Shown piece after piece: positions 33,062 to 43,542 of a stretch of 64,000 nt of DNA. The notes under the pieces are model-generated. The model was given only the letters and a program-made list of their open reading frames with translations, did not search any database and was not told the origin of the DNA. The translations under genes and the position numbers were made by a program. The DNA lies in assembly GCA_036373915.1 (NCBI GenBank), contig DASUUU010000113.1, forward strand, positions 1 through 64,000. Direction: 5' to 3'. This stretch comes from JASLBX01 sp036373915. Lineage in GTDB: Bacteria > Actinomycetota > Actinomycetes > Jiangellales > Jiangellaceae. The first letter of the stretch is position 1; each line of letters opens with the position of its first letter.

Positions 33062-33652
33062 ATGCCGCCAGGCCCGCACGCCCACCCGGACCGGATGCGG
33101 TGGAACGAGCGGTACGCCGGCACGCCACCCACCTTCGAACCACATCCCCTGGCCGGAGCCGCCCTGACCGCCGGCCTGCCGGACGGGCCCGTGCTCGAAC
33201 TCGCGTGCGGGCGGTCCGGCAGTGCGCTGCTGCTGGCCGCCGCCGGCCTGCGGGTCACCGCGGTGGACATTTCCGATCTCGCGCTAGCCCAGCTGGCGGC
33301 GGAGGCCAGGCTACGGGGCCTGGCCGATCGGATCGAGTGTGTCGAGGCCGACATCCCGTCTCGTGAGCACGGCAACGAGCGGTACGCACTCGTGCTGGCG
33401 ACCCACTTCTGGGATCCGGCGGCGTTCGCCGCGGCGTGCCGCGCCGTGATGCCGACAGGTCTGCTGGGCTGGGAGGCGCTGGCGGCGGATCCAACGGCCG
33501 ACGGCCCCGCTCAGCAGTGGCGTGTCGCCCACGGTGCACTGAGCGCACGGCTGCCGCAGCGCTTCACCGTGCTCGAGGAGCGGCTGGTGGTGTCGGGTGG
33601 CAAGCGCTCCACTCGGCTGCTCGCCCGCGCGGCGCCGGCCGCCCGAGTATGA
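33062..33652 (+). CDS. SAM-dependent methyltransferase
   Basis: A 196-residue class I methyltransferase. Motif I is VLELACGRSGSAL, followed by an acidic residue at the end of strand 2 (VTAVDISD) and the D-I/LVLATHFWD region. An N-terminal RWNERYAGTPP element matches the tellurite-resistance (TehB)-like and thiopurine-type methyltransferases common in actinobacteria. Substrate unknown. The start at 33062 has AGG immediately upstream; a start at 33095 (M-R-W-N-E-R-Y) is also possible. Confidence 0.82.
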   Translation: MPPGPHAHPDRMRWNERYAGTPPTFEPHPLAGAALTAGLPDGPVLELACGRSGSALLLAAAGLRVTAVDISDLALAQLAAEARLRGLADRIECVEADIPSREHGNERYALVLATHFWDPAAFAAACRAVMPTGLLGWEALAADPTADGPAQQWRVAHGALSARLPQRFTVLEERLVVSGGKRSTRLLARAAPAARV

Positions 33653-33676
33653 GCAGCCGGTCGCCGCGCGCCCGCG

Positions 33677-35229
33677 TCACACGTAGATGGCGTAAGCGGG
33701 GATGGTCAGGAAGGTGGGATATTCCGGCCCCAACGCGACGTCCTCGAAGAGCAACCGCGCCTGCTGGACTCGCCGCCCACGGCGAATGTCGCTGCCGACC
33801 TCGGCCATCAGGTTGGCCGTCTCCTCCGCGACGATTCGTTCGACCAGCGGCCGCGAGATGATCGTCCCGTCCGGCAGCTTGGATTCCGCGTGGATCCACT
33901 GCCAGATCTGCGACCTGCTGATCTCGGCCGTGGCCGCGTCCTCCATGAGCCCGAAGATGCCCACGGCGCCGCGGCCCCCGAGCCAGGACTCCAGGTAGCG
34001 CAATGCGACGGCGACGTTCTTGCGCAAGCCGGCTTCGGTGATCTCACCGGGTGTCGCCGCGATGTCGAGCAGGTCGGCGGCACCAACGTGGACGTCGTCG
34101 CGACGGCGATCGATCTGATTCGGCTTGTCTCCGAGCACCGCGTCGAACACCTCGCGGACCACGTCGACCATGCCCGGGTGTGCGACCCACGATCCGTCGA
34201 ACCCGTCCCGTGCTTCGCGTTCCTTGTCGGCCCGGACCTGGGCGAAGGCCTCCTCGTTCGCTTCCGCGTCCTTGGAGGGAATGAACGCCGACATGCCGCC
34301 GATGGCGTGCGCGCCGCGCCGGTGACAGGTGCTCACGAGAAGTTCCGTGTACGCCCGCATGAACGGCACCGTCATCGTCACGGCCGACCGGTCGGGCAGC
34401 ACGTAGGCCGAACCACGGGTGCGGTAGTTCTTGATCAAGCTGAAGATGTAGTCCCACCGGCCCGCGTTGAGCCCGGCCGAGTGCTCGCGCAACTCGTACA
34501 GGATCTCGTCCATCTCGAACGCCGCAGGGAGCGTTTCGATCAGGACGGTTGCGCGGATGGTGCCGCGCGGCAGCCCGAAAAAGTCCTCCGCGAACACGAA
34601 CACATCGCGCCACAGCCGCGCCTCGAGATGGCTTTCCAGCTTGGGCAGGTAGAAGTACGGCCCGACGCCCCGGGCGACGAGCTCGCGGGCGTTGTGGAAG
34701 AAGTACAACCCGAAGTCGACAAGGCCGCCGACCATGACGTCCCCGTCGACGGTCAGGTGCTTCTCCGTCAGGTGCCAGCCACGGGGCCGCATCACGATCG
34801 TCGCGGTCTCGTCGTTCAGCTCGTAGCGCTTGCCGTCCGGGCTGGTGTAGTCGATCTGCCGGCGGATCGCGTCGTACAGGTTGGCCTGCCCGTCGATGAC
34901 GTTCGCGAAGTGTGGCGTGTTGGCGTCCTCGAGGTCGGCCAGCCAGACCTTCGCGCCCGAGTTCACCGCGTTGATCGTCATCTTGCGGTCGGTAGGGCCG
35001 GTGATCTCGACCCGGCGGTCGTCCAGGCCAGGGGCCGGTGGAGGCACGCGCCAGGAGTCGTCCTCCCGGATGTGGCGGGTCTCGGGGAGGAAGTCAAGGT
35101 CGACACCGGCCGCGATCTGCTGGCGGCGCCGCTGCCGGGCGACGAGCAGGTCGGCCCGCTGGCCGGCGAACCGCCGGTGCAGTTGATTGAGAAACGCCAG
35201 CGCCGGTGGGTTGAGGATCTCGGGTCGGC

Positions 35230-35233
<4 letters not shown>
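33677..35233 (-). CDS. aceB: Malate synthase A
   Basis: A 518-residue malate synthase of the A isoform (about 530 residues), condensing glyoxylate with acetyl-CoA to malate. Family blocks are clear: PTDRKMTINAVNSGAKVWL, LADLEDANTP, RPRGWHL, VLIETLPAAFEMDEILYELR (position guides), GLNAGRWDYIFSLIKN and MEDAATAEISRSQIWQW. The start ATG overlaps the aceA stop as ATGA, so the two glyoxylate-shunt enzymes are translated together. Expression probably depends on RamB encoded divergently upstream of aceA. Confidence 0.96.
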
Positions 35234-36564
<1,331 letters not shown>

Positions 36565-36623
36565 GATTGCTCCTAGCTTGCTGAAGGTCTTCCTAACTCT
36601 TACTCTGTGTCCACCGAATCGGC

Positions 36624-36666
36624 ATTCACTACCGCTATGCTTGGTGAATATCGTCCAAAATTCACT
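36624..36666. promoter_or_regulatory. Repeated ATTCAC elements in the aceA-ramB promoter region
   Basis: ATTCAC at 36624-36629 and its inverted copy GTGAAT at 36644-36649 are spaced 14 bases apart, and a third direct copy, ATTCACT, is at 36660-36666. All lie between the divergent aceA and ramB starts. They do not match the Corynebacterium RamB core AAACTTTGCAAA that I recall, so binding by RamB is a guess from position. Confidence 0.4.
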
Positions 36667-36678
36667 GAGAGAGAAGTC

Positions 36679-38121
36679 ATGACTGTCGCCGATCTGGATC
36701 TGATGACGCTGGGCCGGCGCATCCGCCACGCCCGGAAGGCTCGAGGCATGACGCTCGGCGACCTGGCCGATGCCGTCGACCGTGCCCCATCGCTGTTGTC
36801 TCAGATCGAGAACGGCAAACGCGAGCCGCGGCTGGCCCTGCTCCGCGCCATCGCCGAGGCGGTAGGCGTCGAGCTCGCCGAACTCATGAGCGCCGAACCG
36901 CCCTCACCGCGGGCGGCACTGGAGATCGCCCTGGCGCGCGCCCAGCGCACGCCCCTGTACGCCTCCCTGGGGTTACCGCAGGTGGCGTTGAGCAATCGGT
37001 TGCCGACCGAGATCCTTGAGGCGCTCGTAGGTCTGCACCATGAACTCGAGCGCACAGCGACGAAACAGCTGGCGACGCCGGAGGCGGCCCGCCGGGCCAA
37101 TGCGGAACTGCGCCGTCAGATGCGCGACCGCGACAACTACTTTCCCGAGATCGAGCAGGTGGCCGCCGACATCTCGATGGCCACCAGGCACGTCAGCGGT
37201 CCGCTGACCGAAACTGGCATCAGCAAGATCACATCGCATCTCGGCTTCACCTTTCATCGGGTGGCGGACCTGCCGCGCGCGACCCGGTCGATCATCGATC
37301 TCAAGCACCGGCGGGTCTACCTTCCGCTGTCCGGTCCGCGGGGTCACGACCCGCGCACCATCGTGCTGCAGTCGCTCGGTCACGTCGCGCTCGGCCACGA
37401 CGACCCGGCCGACTACGCCGACTTCCTGCGCCAGCGGGTCGAGGTGAACTACTTCGCCGCGGCGCTGCTCATGCCCGAGCGGGCCGCCGTCGAGCACTTG
37501 CAGCGCGCGAAGGCCCAGAAGGCTCTGGCCATCGAGGATCTGCGTGATGTGTTCGCCGTGTCGTACGAGACCGCGGCCCACCGGTTCACCAACCTGGCCA
37601 CGCACCACCTCGGGTTACCCGTCCACTTCATGCGGGTCGGGGAGGACGGCGTCATCTACAAGGCGTACGAGAACGACGACGTGACGTTCCCGACCGACGT
37701 CACCGGCGCGATAGAGGGTCAGATCGTGTGCCGGCGCTGGGCGGCCCGGGCGGTGTTCTCGTCGGCCGACCGGTACGCCACGCACTATCAGTACACGGAC
37801 ATGGATCGCGGGACGTACTGGTGCACCACCCATGTCGAGCGCACGCCGGAAGGCGAGTTCGCCATCGACGTCGGTGTCCCCTACGCACACTCGAAGTGGT
37901 TCACCGGCCGCGAGACGACAATCCGGGCCCGATCGAGCTGCCCCGACCCGTCGTGCTGCCGGCGAGCGCCTGCTGATCTGGCCGACCGGTGGGCCGAGTA
38001 CGCCTGGCCGAGCGCCCGGGTCCACTCCCATCTGCTCGCCGCCCTACCGCCCGGCACGTTCCCGGGGGTGGACGACACCGACGTGTACGCGTTTCTCGAC
38101 CGCCATTCCCCCGCTTCCTAG
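36679..38121 (+). CDS. ramB: RamB-type regulator of acetate metabolism
   Basis: A 480-residue regulator of the ScfR/RamB family, near the roughly 475 residues of mycobacterial and corynebacterial RamB. Domains in order: XRE-type HTH (about 10-65, GRRIRHARKARGMTLGDLADAV then PSLLSQIENGKREP as guides), a central ImmA/IrrE-like domain (DUF955) with VLQSLGHVALGHDDP instead of an intact HExxH zinc motif, and a C-terminal short-chain fatty acyl-CoA regulator domain (DUF2083) including a cysteine pair at SSCPDPSCCRRAP. RamB controls aceA and aceB, which lie divergently adjacent here. The ATG at 36679 has GAGAGAAG upstream; a GTG at 36607 is less likely. Confidence 0.9.
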   Translation: MTVADLDLMTLGRRIRHARKARGMTLGDLADAVDRAPSLLSQIENGKREPRLALLRAIAEAVGVELAELMSAEPPSPRAALEIALARAQRTPLYASLGLPQVALSNRLPTEILEALVGLHHELERTATKQLATPEAARRANAELRRQMRDRDNYFPEIEQVAADISMATRHVSGPLTETGISKITSHLGFTFHRVADLPRATRSIIDLKHRRVYLPLSGPRGHDPRTIVLQSLGHVALGHDDPADYADFLRQRVEVNYFAAALLMPERAAVEHLQRAKAQKALAIEDLRDVFAVSYETAAHRFTNLATHHLGLPVHFMRVGEDGVIYKAYENDDVTFPTDVTGAIEGQIVCRRWAARAVFSSADRYATHYQYTDMDRGTYWCTTHVERTPEGEFAIDVGVPYAHSKWFTGRETTIRARSSCPDPSCCRRAPADLADRWAEYAWPSARVHSHLLAALPPGTFPGVDDTDVYAFLDRHSPAS

Positions 38122-38136
38122 CAGAGGCGTAACCTT

Positions 38137-38748
38137 TTGCCCGGCCCGGGCGATAACACGGGTAGGGGCCAACGCCGTACCGGGGAGGAAGCGCTGGCGA
38201 TCGGGGAAGCTTTCGATGACGTGCTCACTGCCGCCCGCTCGGGCGCGCCGTGGGCTTTTGAGCGTCTCTACGCCGACCTGTCTCCGCAGGTTGCGAACTA
38301 CCTGACGCTCCGCGGCGTGGCTGACCGTGACGACGTCACGAGCGAGGTCTTTCTCGCCGTGTTCGAGCGCCTCGCGACGTTCACCGGTTCGGAGGCCAAA
38401 TTCCGCTCGTGGGTCTTCGCGATAGCTCACAACAAGGCGGCCGATGTACACCGGCGTGAGCTCCGCCGGCCATGGTCGGAGACGAGTCACGACCCCTCGC
38501 TGGATTGGCCGGGCGGCAACGTGGAGGACGAGGCACTGTCGAGCCTCGGCGCCGAGCAGGTCCGCCGACTGCTCGACAGCCTCCCGGAAATCCAGCGTGA
38601 CGTGCTCATGCTCCGCATCGTCGCCGATCTCACCGTCGAACAGGTAGCGACCGTACTCGGCAAGTCCACCGGCGCGGTAAAGCAGCACCAGCGGCGCGCG
38701 CTGAACCTGCTTCGCGAGAAGTTCCAGCGCGAGGGTGTAACCCTGTGA
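38137..38748 (+). CDS. ECF-type RNA polymerase sigma factor
   Basis: Up to 203 residues. Sigma region 2 is at about 38-105 (WAFERLYADLSPQVANYL; DDVTSEVFLAVFERL; SWVFAIAHNKAADVHRR) and region 4 at about 140-195 (LLDSLPEIQRDVLMLRIVADLTVEQVATVLGKSTGAVKQHQRRAL, as position guides). The annotated start is a TTG at 38137 with no good ribosome site; a GTG at 38221 after GGGGAAG gives a more normal length and may be the real start. The downstream gene overlaps the stop as GTGA, suggesting a sigma/anti-sigma pair. Confidence 0.88.
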   Translation: MPGPGDNTGRGQRRTGEEALAIGEAFDDVLTAARSGAPWAFERLYADLSPQVANYLTLRGVADRDDVTSEVFLAVFERLATFTGSEAKFRSWVFAIAHNKAADVHRRELRRPWSETSHDPSLDWPGGNVEDEALSSLGAEQVRRLLDSLPEIQRDVLMLRIVADLTVEQVATVLGKSTGAVKQHQRRALNLLREKFQREGVTL

Positions 38749-39488
38749 GCGGCTCGCGCGATTACAGAGACGAGATGCATGCGCAGCGCGAACTAGACGA
38801 TGCCACGGTCGAGGCCGTGCTCAGCGGCGAGCCTGTACCCGCCGAGTTGGAGCCGCTCGCCGAGGCGCTCGGCACCCTGCGCGCACTCCCAGGACAGCCG
38901 GTCCGTCCATCCGAGGAGCTTGCCGCCCGGATGGCCACCGGTGATTTCGCCAGCGCTGTGGCGCCGCGACCCAGCCGCCGCAGCGCTGGTCGCCACGTAG
39001 CACGCCGTCGGCTCGCCGCATTACCGCTGCGCGCCAAGGTTGCCGCCGGCAGCGTGCTGGCTCTGGGCGGGCTTGCGAGCGCTACGGCCGCAGGCGCCCT
39101 TCCGGATCATGCCCAGCAGGGCGTCGAGTCCGTGATCGAGATCATGACGCCCTTCGAGTTCACCGACTCCGGCGACTTCGGTCACGAGGTGTCCGACGAC
39201 GCCAGGGACGGCGGAGTCGACGGTCAGGAGATCAGCGAGAAGGCCAAGGAGCAGGGCAACCAACCCGAAGATGCCGGCAACTCGGGGATCGAACCGGCAG
39301 TGCCGCTGAACCCGGACGCGGACCGCCCGGAGCCCGCCGGCACGCCGCCCAATGACAAGGCCGATACGGCCGGCAAGCCGGCGGAACCAGGCCCGCCGGC
39401 CGACAAGGGCAAACCTGACAGCGCCGGCAATTCCAACTCAGAGGATCGGTCAGACGAGGCACCAATCCAACCCAAGTCCACGGACTGA
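38745..39488 (+). CDS. Probable membrane-anchored anti-sigma factor
   Basis: A 247-residue protein with an acidic N-terminal cytoplasmic part (residues 1-70), one membrane helix (about 97-120, KVAAGSVLALGGLASATAAGAL) and a long extracytoplasmic tail (120-247) that is highly charged and rich in Pro, Gly, Asp, Glu and Lys. The tail is probably disordered. No zinc-binding anti-sigma motif (HxxxCxxC) is visible, so the call rests on the translational coupling to the ECF sigma gene and the topology. It ends before a strong terminator. Confidence 0.7.
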   Translation: MSGSRDYRDEMHAQRELDDATVEAVLSGEPVPAELEPLAEALGTLRALPGQPVRPSEELAARMATGDFASAVAPRPSRRSAGRHVARRRLAALPLRAKVAAGSVLALGGLASATAAGALPDHAQQGVESVIEIMTPFEFTDSGDFGHEVSDDARDGGVDGQEISEKAKEQGNQPEDAGNSGIEPAVPLNPDADRPEPAGTPPNDKADTAGKPAEPGPPADKGKPDSAGNSNSEDRSDEAPIQPKSTD

Positions 39489-39535
39489 TCCCACAAGCCC
39501 CCGGCGTGCGCCCCCCCGAACCGCACCCGGGTGAT

Positions 39536-39576
39536 GCGGCCCCGGTACCCCCCTAATGCCGGGGCCGCCTTTCTTT
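39536..39576 (+). terminator. Rho-independent terminator of the sigma operon
   Basis: A perfect 10-bp stem, GCGGCCCCGG (39536-39545) with CCGGGGCCGC (39559-39568), closes a 13-base loop and is followed directly by CTTTCTTTT. It is 47 bases after the anti-sigma stop and is the most textbook terminator in the window. Confidence 0.85.
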
Positions 39577-39699
39577 TCCGAACAACGAGCGCGCGGGCGA
39601 GCACGATCAGATGCACAAGCCGCAAGGCACCGGTGGCTTCGGTGAGTTGGAACACCTGATCCCGGTCCGGCGCGGGACCCGCGCCGCACCCGCGCCGGC

Positions 39700-40518
39700 T
39701 CACCTGCGGCGGCAGATCATCAGCTCCGTGGTCGGGCTCTCGGGTAACCAGCGGGTCAGCCCTCGATCGACCGGATACAGCGCCGCACCGGCAAGCCACC
39801 CGGTGACCTCGGTCATCGTCACCGCGCGCAATGCGCCTCCCCACACCGTGCGCCACATGAGCGGCGCGTCTACCTGGGCGTTCATCAGCACCAGCATCGG
39901 CACCCTGCGTACGATCTCGAAACCGGCGTCCCCGAGGATCGAATAGATCGTCGAGGCGGTTCTGTTGACCTGATGCTCGCCGCGCTGTTCCGCGCGGTGC
40001 AGGAAATTCTCCGACAGCACGAAATGCCCGCCGGGACGCAGCACCTCCGCGACTCCCTTGATGGCCCGCCCGTACTGCCCGTCATCGGTGATGTGGAACA
40101 GCACGTCCATGCACGACGCTGCGTCGAACGACGCCGGCTCGAACTCGGTCGCCACGTCCGCCGCATCCGTGCGGACGAACGTCACATCAGGGAACCGCCG
40201 GCGCAACCGGCCGACTGCGGCCTCGGTGAGATCACAGCCGACGACCCGGCCGGCGCCGACATCCTGCCAGCATTGGACGTAGAAGCCCGTTCCCGACCCG
40301 AGGTCAAGGACTCGTGAGTCCGCCCCGACCCCCAGGCGGGCGACCTCACGGCAGAACACCGCCCGCCTGACCCGGTACATCCAGGTGTTGAAGGCACGCC
40401 CGAGCGCTCGGTAGCCGACGCCCGACTCGGTCCAGTCGTTGCCGAGCCGTCGTTCCCAGAAGGCCCGCAACTCAGCCTCGTCGCTCACACATTGATTGAT
40501 TCCCGGATGTAACGCCAC
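39700..40518 (-). CDS. Class I SAM-dependent methyltransferase
   Basis: A 272-residue methyltransferase. Motif I is VLDLGSGTGFYV, then GCDLTEAAVGRL and the post-I block CMDVLFHITDDGQY. The helix after it (VLRPGGHFVLSEN) is typical of UbiE/Coq5-like small-molecule methyltransferases. C-terminal residues (about 195-255) are hydrophobic and may form a substrate lid. It is separated from the sigma operon by its terminator and reads toward it. The start at 40518 is a GTG without a clear ribosome site; a GTG at 40488 (V-S-D-E-A-E) is the alternative. Confidence 0.82.
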   Translation of the reverse strand: MALHPGINQCVSDEAELRAFWERRLGNDWTESGVGYRALGRAFNTWMYRVRRAVFCREVARLGVGADSRVLDLGSGTGFYVQCWQDVGAGRVVGCDLTEAAVGRLRRRFPDVTFVRTDAADVATEFEPASFDAASCMDVLFHITDDGQYGRAIKGVAEVLRPGGHFVLSENFLHRAEQRGEHQVNRTASTIYSILGDAGFEIVRRVPMLVLMNAQVDAPLMWRTVWGGALRAVTMTEVTGWLAGAALYPVDRGLTRWLPESPTTELMICRRR

Positions 40519-40838
40519 TATTCACGACGCCATGACCCGAATCTTGACGATCATCACTCGCCACCGTTATCCTCCTCGCCGGAGGCCTTCTTCGTTTCTG
40601 GGGAGGCCGCTTTTCCTGTCGCGACGCGCGCGGAACGGGGGTGAGGGACAATGCCAAGTGGTAGACCGGCGCAGTCGGCCAGCGACGATCCCAGCCACAG
40701 TCACTGGCAGCGGACGATGACCTGCCGTACCCAGCTCCCCTCACCCGGCGTTGGCGCGCACTGACCTCACACGTCCAGTAGCGATGGTGCGCTGACGCGC
40801 GCCAGGGTGACCGGGGACGCCCACCCTGGAGATATGCC
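40519..40838. other. 320-bp intergenic region with structured mgtE leader
   Basis: No gene is recognised here. Just before mgtE, CCAGGGTG (40802-40809) pairs with CACCCTGG (40822-40829) and takes in the first bases of the ribosome site GGAG (40828-40831). Upstream, GCGCAC (40756-40761) can pair with GTGCGC (40787-40792), or the overlapping GGCGCGC (40753-40759) can pair with GCGCGCC (40797-40803), an either/or arrangement. This looks like a possible RNA control element of mgtE, but it does not match the M-box consensus that I know. A direct repeat GGAGGCC occurs at 40581 and 40602. Confidence 0.4.
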
Positions 40839-42287
40839 ATGCGCACCAACGAACTTGGCCAGCATGACCAGTTCCCCACCGACGAGCTGCCACAGGTAGC
40901 CGGACCCGTCCCGTACGGTGTGACCGACCCGACGACCACCTATTCGACGGGAGGGGCCGTGGGGACCGACGCGCTGCGTGAAATGCGCGCCCACAACGAC
41001 GTCGCGGGCATGCAGAAGTGGCTCACCGAACACCCCGCCTATGAGATCGCGGACGAGATTCGGCGATCCGATGACATCACCGCGATCCTGCTGTTCAGGC
41101 TGCTGGACAAGGACCGCGCCGTCGAGGTGTTCGAGGAACTCGACCCCGACAACCAGCAGAACGTGCTGTCCGGGTTGCGTGACCCCGCCTTCTTCGAGCT
41201 CGTCGAGGCCATGGACCCCGACGACCGCGCCCGCCTGCTCGGTGAGGCGCCGGCCAAGTTCGCGCAGCGAGTCCTCGCCGGGCTGAGCCTGCATGAGCGG
41301 GCGATGACCGCGGACCTGCTCGGCTACCCCGAGCGCTCGGTCGGCCGGATCATGAGCCCGGAGATCGTGCTGCTGCGGCGCAACTTCACCGCTGAGCAGG
41401 CCCTCGCCACCGTCCGAGCGCGAGGGGCCAACGCGGAAACCGTCTACACGTTGCCGGTAACCGACGACCAGCGACGGTTCAGCGGCGTGGTTGCACTGCG
41501 CGACCTGGTCCTCGGCTCGCCGACCGACACCGTGGCCGACCTGGCGGACACCGACGTGCCCACCGTCCAGGCAACCGACGAGGCCGAGGCCGCCGCCCGC
41601 CTGATGCAGGAGGCCAATCTGCTGGCTCTGACCGTCGTCGACAGCGAGAACAGGGTCGTAGGGCTGCTGACCATCGACGACGCCGTCGAGATGATCGAAG
41701 CGGCGGACACTGAAGACATCGCACGCCAGTCGGCTGCCGAACCGTTGACGATCCACTACATGGCGGCGAGCGTGCTCCGCGTCGCCCGGTCACGAGTGAT
41801 CTGGTTGCTGCTGCTCGTCGCCGCGGCCGCCATGACGGTGAGTGTGCTGGCCGCGTTCGAGCAGACTCTCGATTCGATACCCAAGATCGCGTTCTTCGTC
41901 CCCATGCTGATCGGCACCGGTGGCAACGTCGGGGCCCAAGCAGCGACCTCGGTGGTGCGGGCCCTGGCTCTCGGTGAGGTCCGGACGACCGACGTGCTGA
42001 GGGTCGCCTGGCGGGAGTGCCGGGTCGGGTTCTCGCTGGGCATCATGCTCTCAGTACTCGCCGGCGCGATCGCCATCGTGTTCGCCGACGCGAGGCTCGC
42101 GGTCGCGGTGGTGATCGCGCTCGTCGTGGTCTGTACGTGGGCGGCTGTGGTCGGCTCGACCATGCCGCTGTTCGCCCGGCGTGCGGGCATCGACCCGGCG
42201 GTCATCTCCGCGCCGCTTGTCACCACACTCGTCGATGCCACGGGATTGATCATCTACTTCCTGGTGGCGATCTCGATCATCGGGTGA
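40839..42287 (+). CDS. mgtE: Magnesium transporter MgtE
   Basis: A 482-residue MgtE channel/transporter. After a non-conserved N-terminus (1-45), the N domain (about 50-145, with ILLFRLLDKDRAVEVFEELDPDNQQNVL as guide) is followed by two CBS domains (about 150-275) and a transmembrane pore (about 300-482). The pore motifs FVPMLIGTGGNVGAQAATSVVRALA and PAVISAPLVTTLVDATG are seen, including the Asp in the last one that lines the Mg2+ path. Mg2+ gates the channel through the N and CBS domains. RBS GGAG lies 7 bases before the ATG. Confidence 0.95.
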   Translation: MRTNELGQHDQFPTDELPQVAGPVPYGVTDPTTTYSTGGAVGTDALREMRAHNDVAGMQKWLTEHPAYEIADEIRRSDDITAILLFRLLDKDRAVEVFEELDPDNQQNVLSGLRDPAFFELVEAMDPDDRARLLGEAPAKFAQRVLAGLSLHERAMTADLLGYPERSVGRIMSPEIVLLRRNFTAEQALATVRARGANAETVYTLPVTDDQRRFSGVVALRDLVLGSPTDTVADLADTDVPTVQATDEAEAAARLMQEANLLALTVVDSENRVVGLLTIDDAVEMIEAADTEDIARQSAAEPLTIHYMAASVLRVARSRVIWLLLLVAAAAMTVSVLAAFEQTLDSIPKIAFFVPMLIGTGGNVGAQAATSVVRALALGEVRTTDVLRVAWRECRVGFSLGIMLSVLAGAIAIVFADARLAVAVVIALVVVCTWAAVVGSTMPLFARRAGIDPAVISAPLVTTLVDATGLIIYFLVAISIIG

Positions 42288-43493
42288 TCAAGAAGGCTCG
42301 GGCAGTGGCTGCGGTGGCATCGGCCCGGTGTACTCGCCGCTCGGTCGCATCCGCAGCGGGCGCTCGGAGTACTCCTCGAGAGCATGAGCCACCCAACCCG
42401 CCGTCCTGCCAACGGCGAAGATCACCTCACCGGCGTCCGCCGGCATTGCTGCGGCCACGCTGAGAACGGCCAGCGCAAGGTCGACATTGGCGTGCAGTGG
42501 ACGCACCCGACCGGCCGTGGTGACGACCTCGTCGGCCATGTCGAGCGCCGGCTGAGCTCCGGCAACCTGCTCCAGCATCCCGAACAGCAGCGTCGCGCGC
42601 GGATCCGCTCCCGGGTAGACCCGGTGACCGAGCCCTGGGATGCGCCGGCCCGCACGCAGGTGATCAGCAACCACGGGTGCGGCCGCGCCGTGGTCAAGGC
42701 ATTCGGCCAGCATCCGGTGCGCGTGGCCGCTGGCGGCCCCGTGCAGCGGGCCCTCGAGCGCTCCAAGCCCGGCGGAGACGACGGCGTAGGGGTGCGCTCG
42801 CGCGGATGCTGCAACCCGAGCCGCCAGTGTTGACGCGGCCAGGTCGTGATCGATCAGCAGGACCAGCGCCGCGTCCAAGCACCGGATCATCTGCTCGGTC
42901 GGGGCCACGGCGGTCAGCCGGGGCCACAGCCGCTGGGCCAGCGACGCCCTCGCAGGGGCGTCCCGGCCCACCAACGGCAACGACTCCACGAGCATGGCGA
43001 TCATGCTGCGCGCCGTCGCGGTCACCACCGATCCGGTGAGCTCGAACCGGAGCGGATCGGCCACCGCCGCGGCGACCACGGCCACCCGCACCCTGTCCAT
43101 CAGCGCGCTGTGCGGCGGAAGTGCGCCGATCGCGACCTTTGCGGTACGGACGGAGTCCTCGGGTGCGGTAAAGCGGACGTCCGGCTCGAGTACGCCGGTC
43201 CACAACCACTCGGCGACGGCCTCATATGGATACGTCCGGGCCAACTCGGCAGCATCGACCCCCCGGTAGAAGTACCGGCTGTCGTCGATAAGGGTGATTC
43301 CCGTACCTATGGCCTGCGGGCCTGGCCGTCGCCGGCGCGCGGCGAGCGCATCGACCTGCTTGGGGTCGAACGTACTGCTGCGCCCACCGGGCCCGCGCGC
43401 GCTGTCGAGCAGACCACGGCTGACGTAGGCATACACGGTCTCAGGCTTGACGCCGAGCCGGCGGGCGACCTCCTGAGTGGTCAGGCGACTCAT
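42288..43493 (-). CDS. Citrate synthase family protein with an N-terminal MerR-like HTH
   Basis: A 401-residue protein. Residues about 1-50 read as a MerR/excisionase-type winged HTH (LTTQEVARRLGVKPETVYAYVSRGLL, as position guide). The rest is a small citrate synthase domain with all three catalytic residues: His251 in GPLHGAA, His290 in LGHRVYPGADPR and Asp338 in HANVDLALAV. It may therefore be both a catalyst and a DNA-binding regulator. The ATG at 43493 lies inside a 19-bp palindrome shared with the divergent citrate synthase gene, suggesting autoregulation. Such HTH-citrate synthases recur in actinobacteria next to a second citrate synthase gene; I know of no proven role. It is convergent with mgtE with no gap. 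Confidence 0.85.
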   Translation of the reverse strand: MSRLTTQEVARRLGVKPETVYAYVSRGLLDSARGPGGRSSTFDPKQVDALAARRRRPGPQAIGTGITLIDDSRYFYRGVDAAELARTYPYEAVAEWLWTGVLEPDVRFTAPEDSVRTAKVAIGALPPHSALMDRVRVAVVAAAVADPLRFELTGSVVTATARSMIAMLVESLPLVGRDAPARASLAQRLWPRLTAVAPTEQMIRCLDAALVLLIDHDLAASTLAARVAASARAHPYAVVSAGLGALEGPLHGAASGHAHRMLAECLDHGAAAPVVADHLRAGRRIPGLGHRVYPGADPRATLLFGMLEQVAGAQPALDMADEVVTTAGRVRPLHANVDLALAVLSVAAAMPADAGEVIFAVGRTAGWVAHALEEYSERPLRMRPSGEYTGPMPPQPLPEPS

Positions 43494-43510
43494 ATTGATC
43501 CAATCAATAT
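43492..43510. promoter_or_regulatory. 19-bp palindrome at the divergent citrate synthase promoters
   Basis: ATATTGAT-CCA-ATCAATAT is a perfect 8+8 inverted repeat with a 3-base centre, within an AT-rich island. The start codon of the HTH-citrate synthase (minus strand) lies inside its left arm, and the other citrate synthase starts 33 bases to the right. With such a position the minus-strand message would be leaderless or nearly so. The best candidate binder is the HTH domain encoded right there. Confidence 0.65.
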
Positions 43511-43542
43511 ATGTATCCTCAGCTCAACTATAGGAGGCCGTC

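Noticed and set aside
40519..40838. M-box (ykoK) magnesium riboswitch before mgtE, or a SAM riboswitch before the methyltransferase
   Set aside because: I could not find the conserved GGTGAGGCTCC and GACGCCAATGGG parts in the right order, nor any SAM-IV core. Only generic hairpins are present, so I record it as an unclassified structured region.
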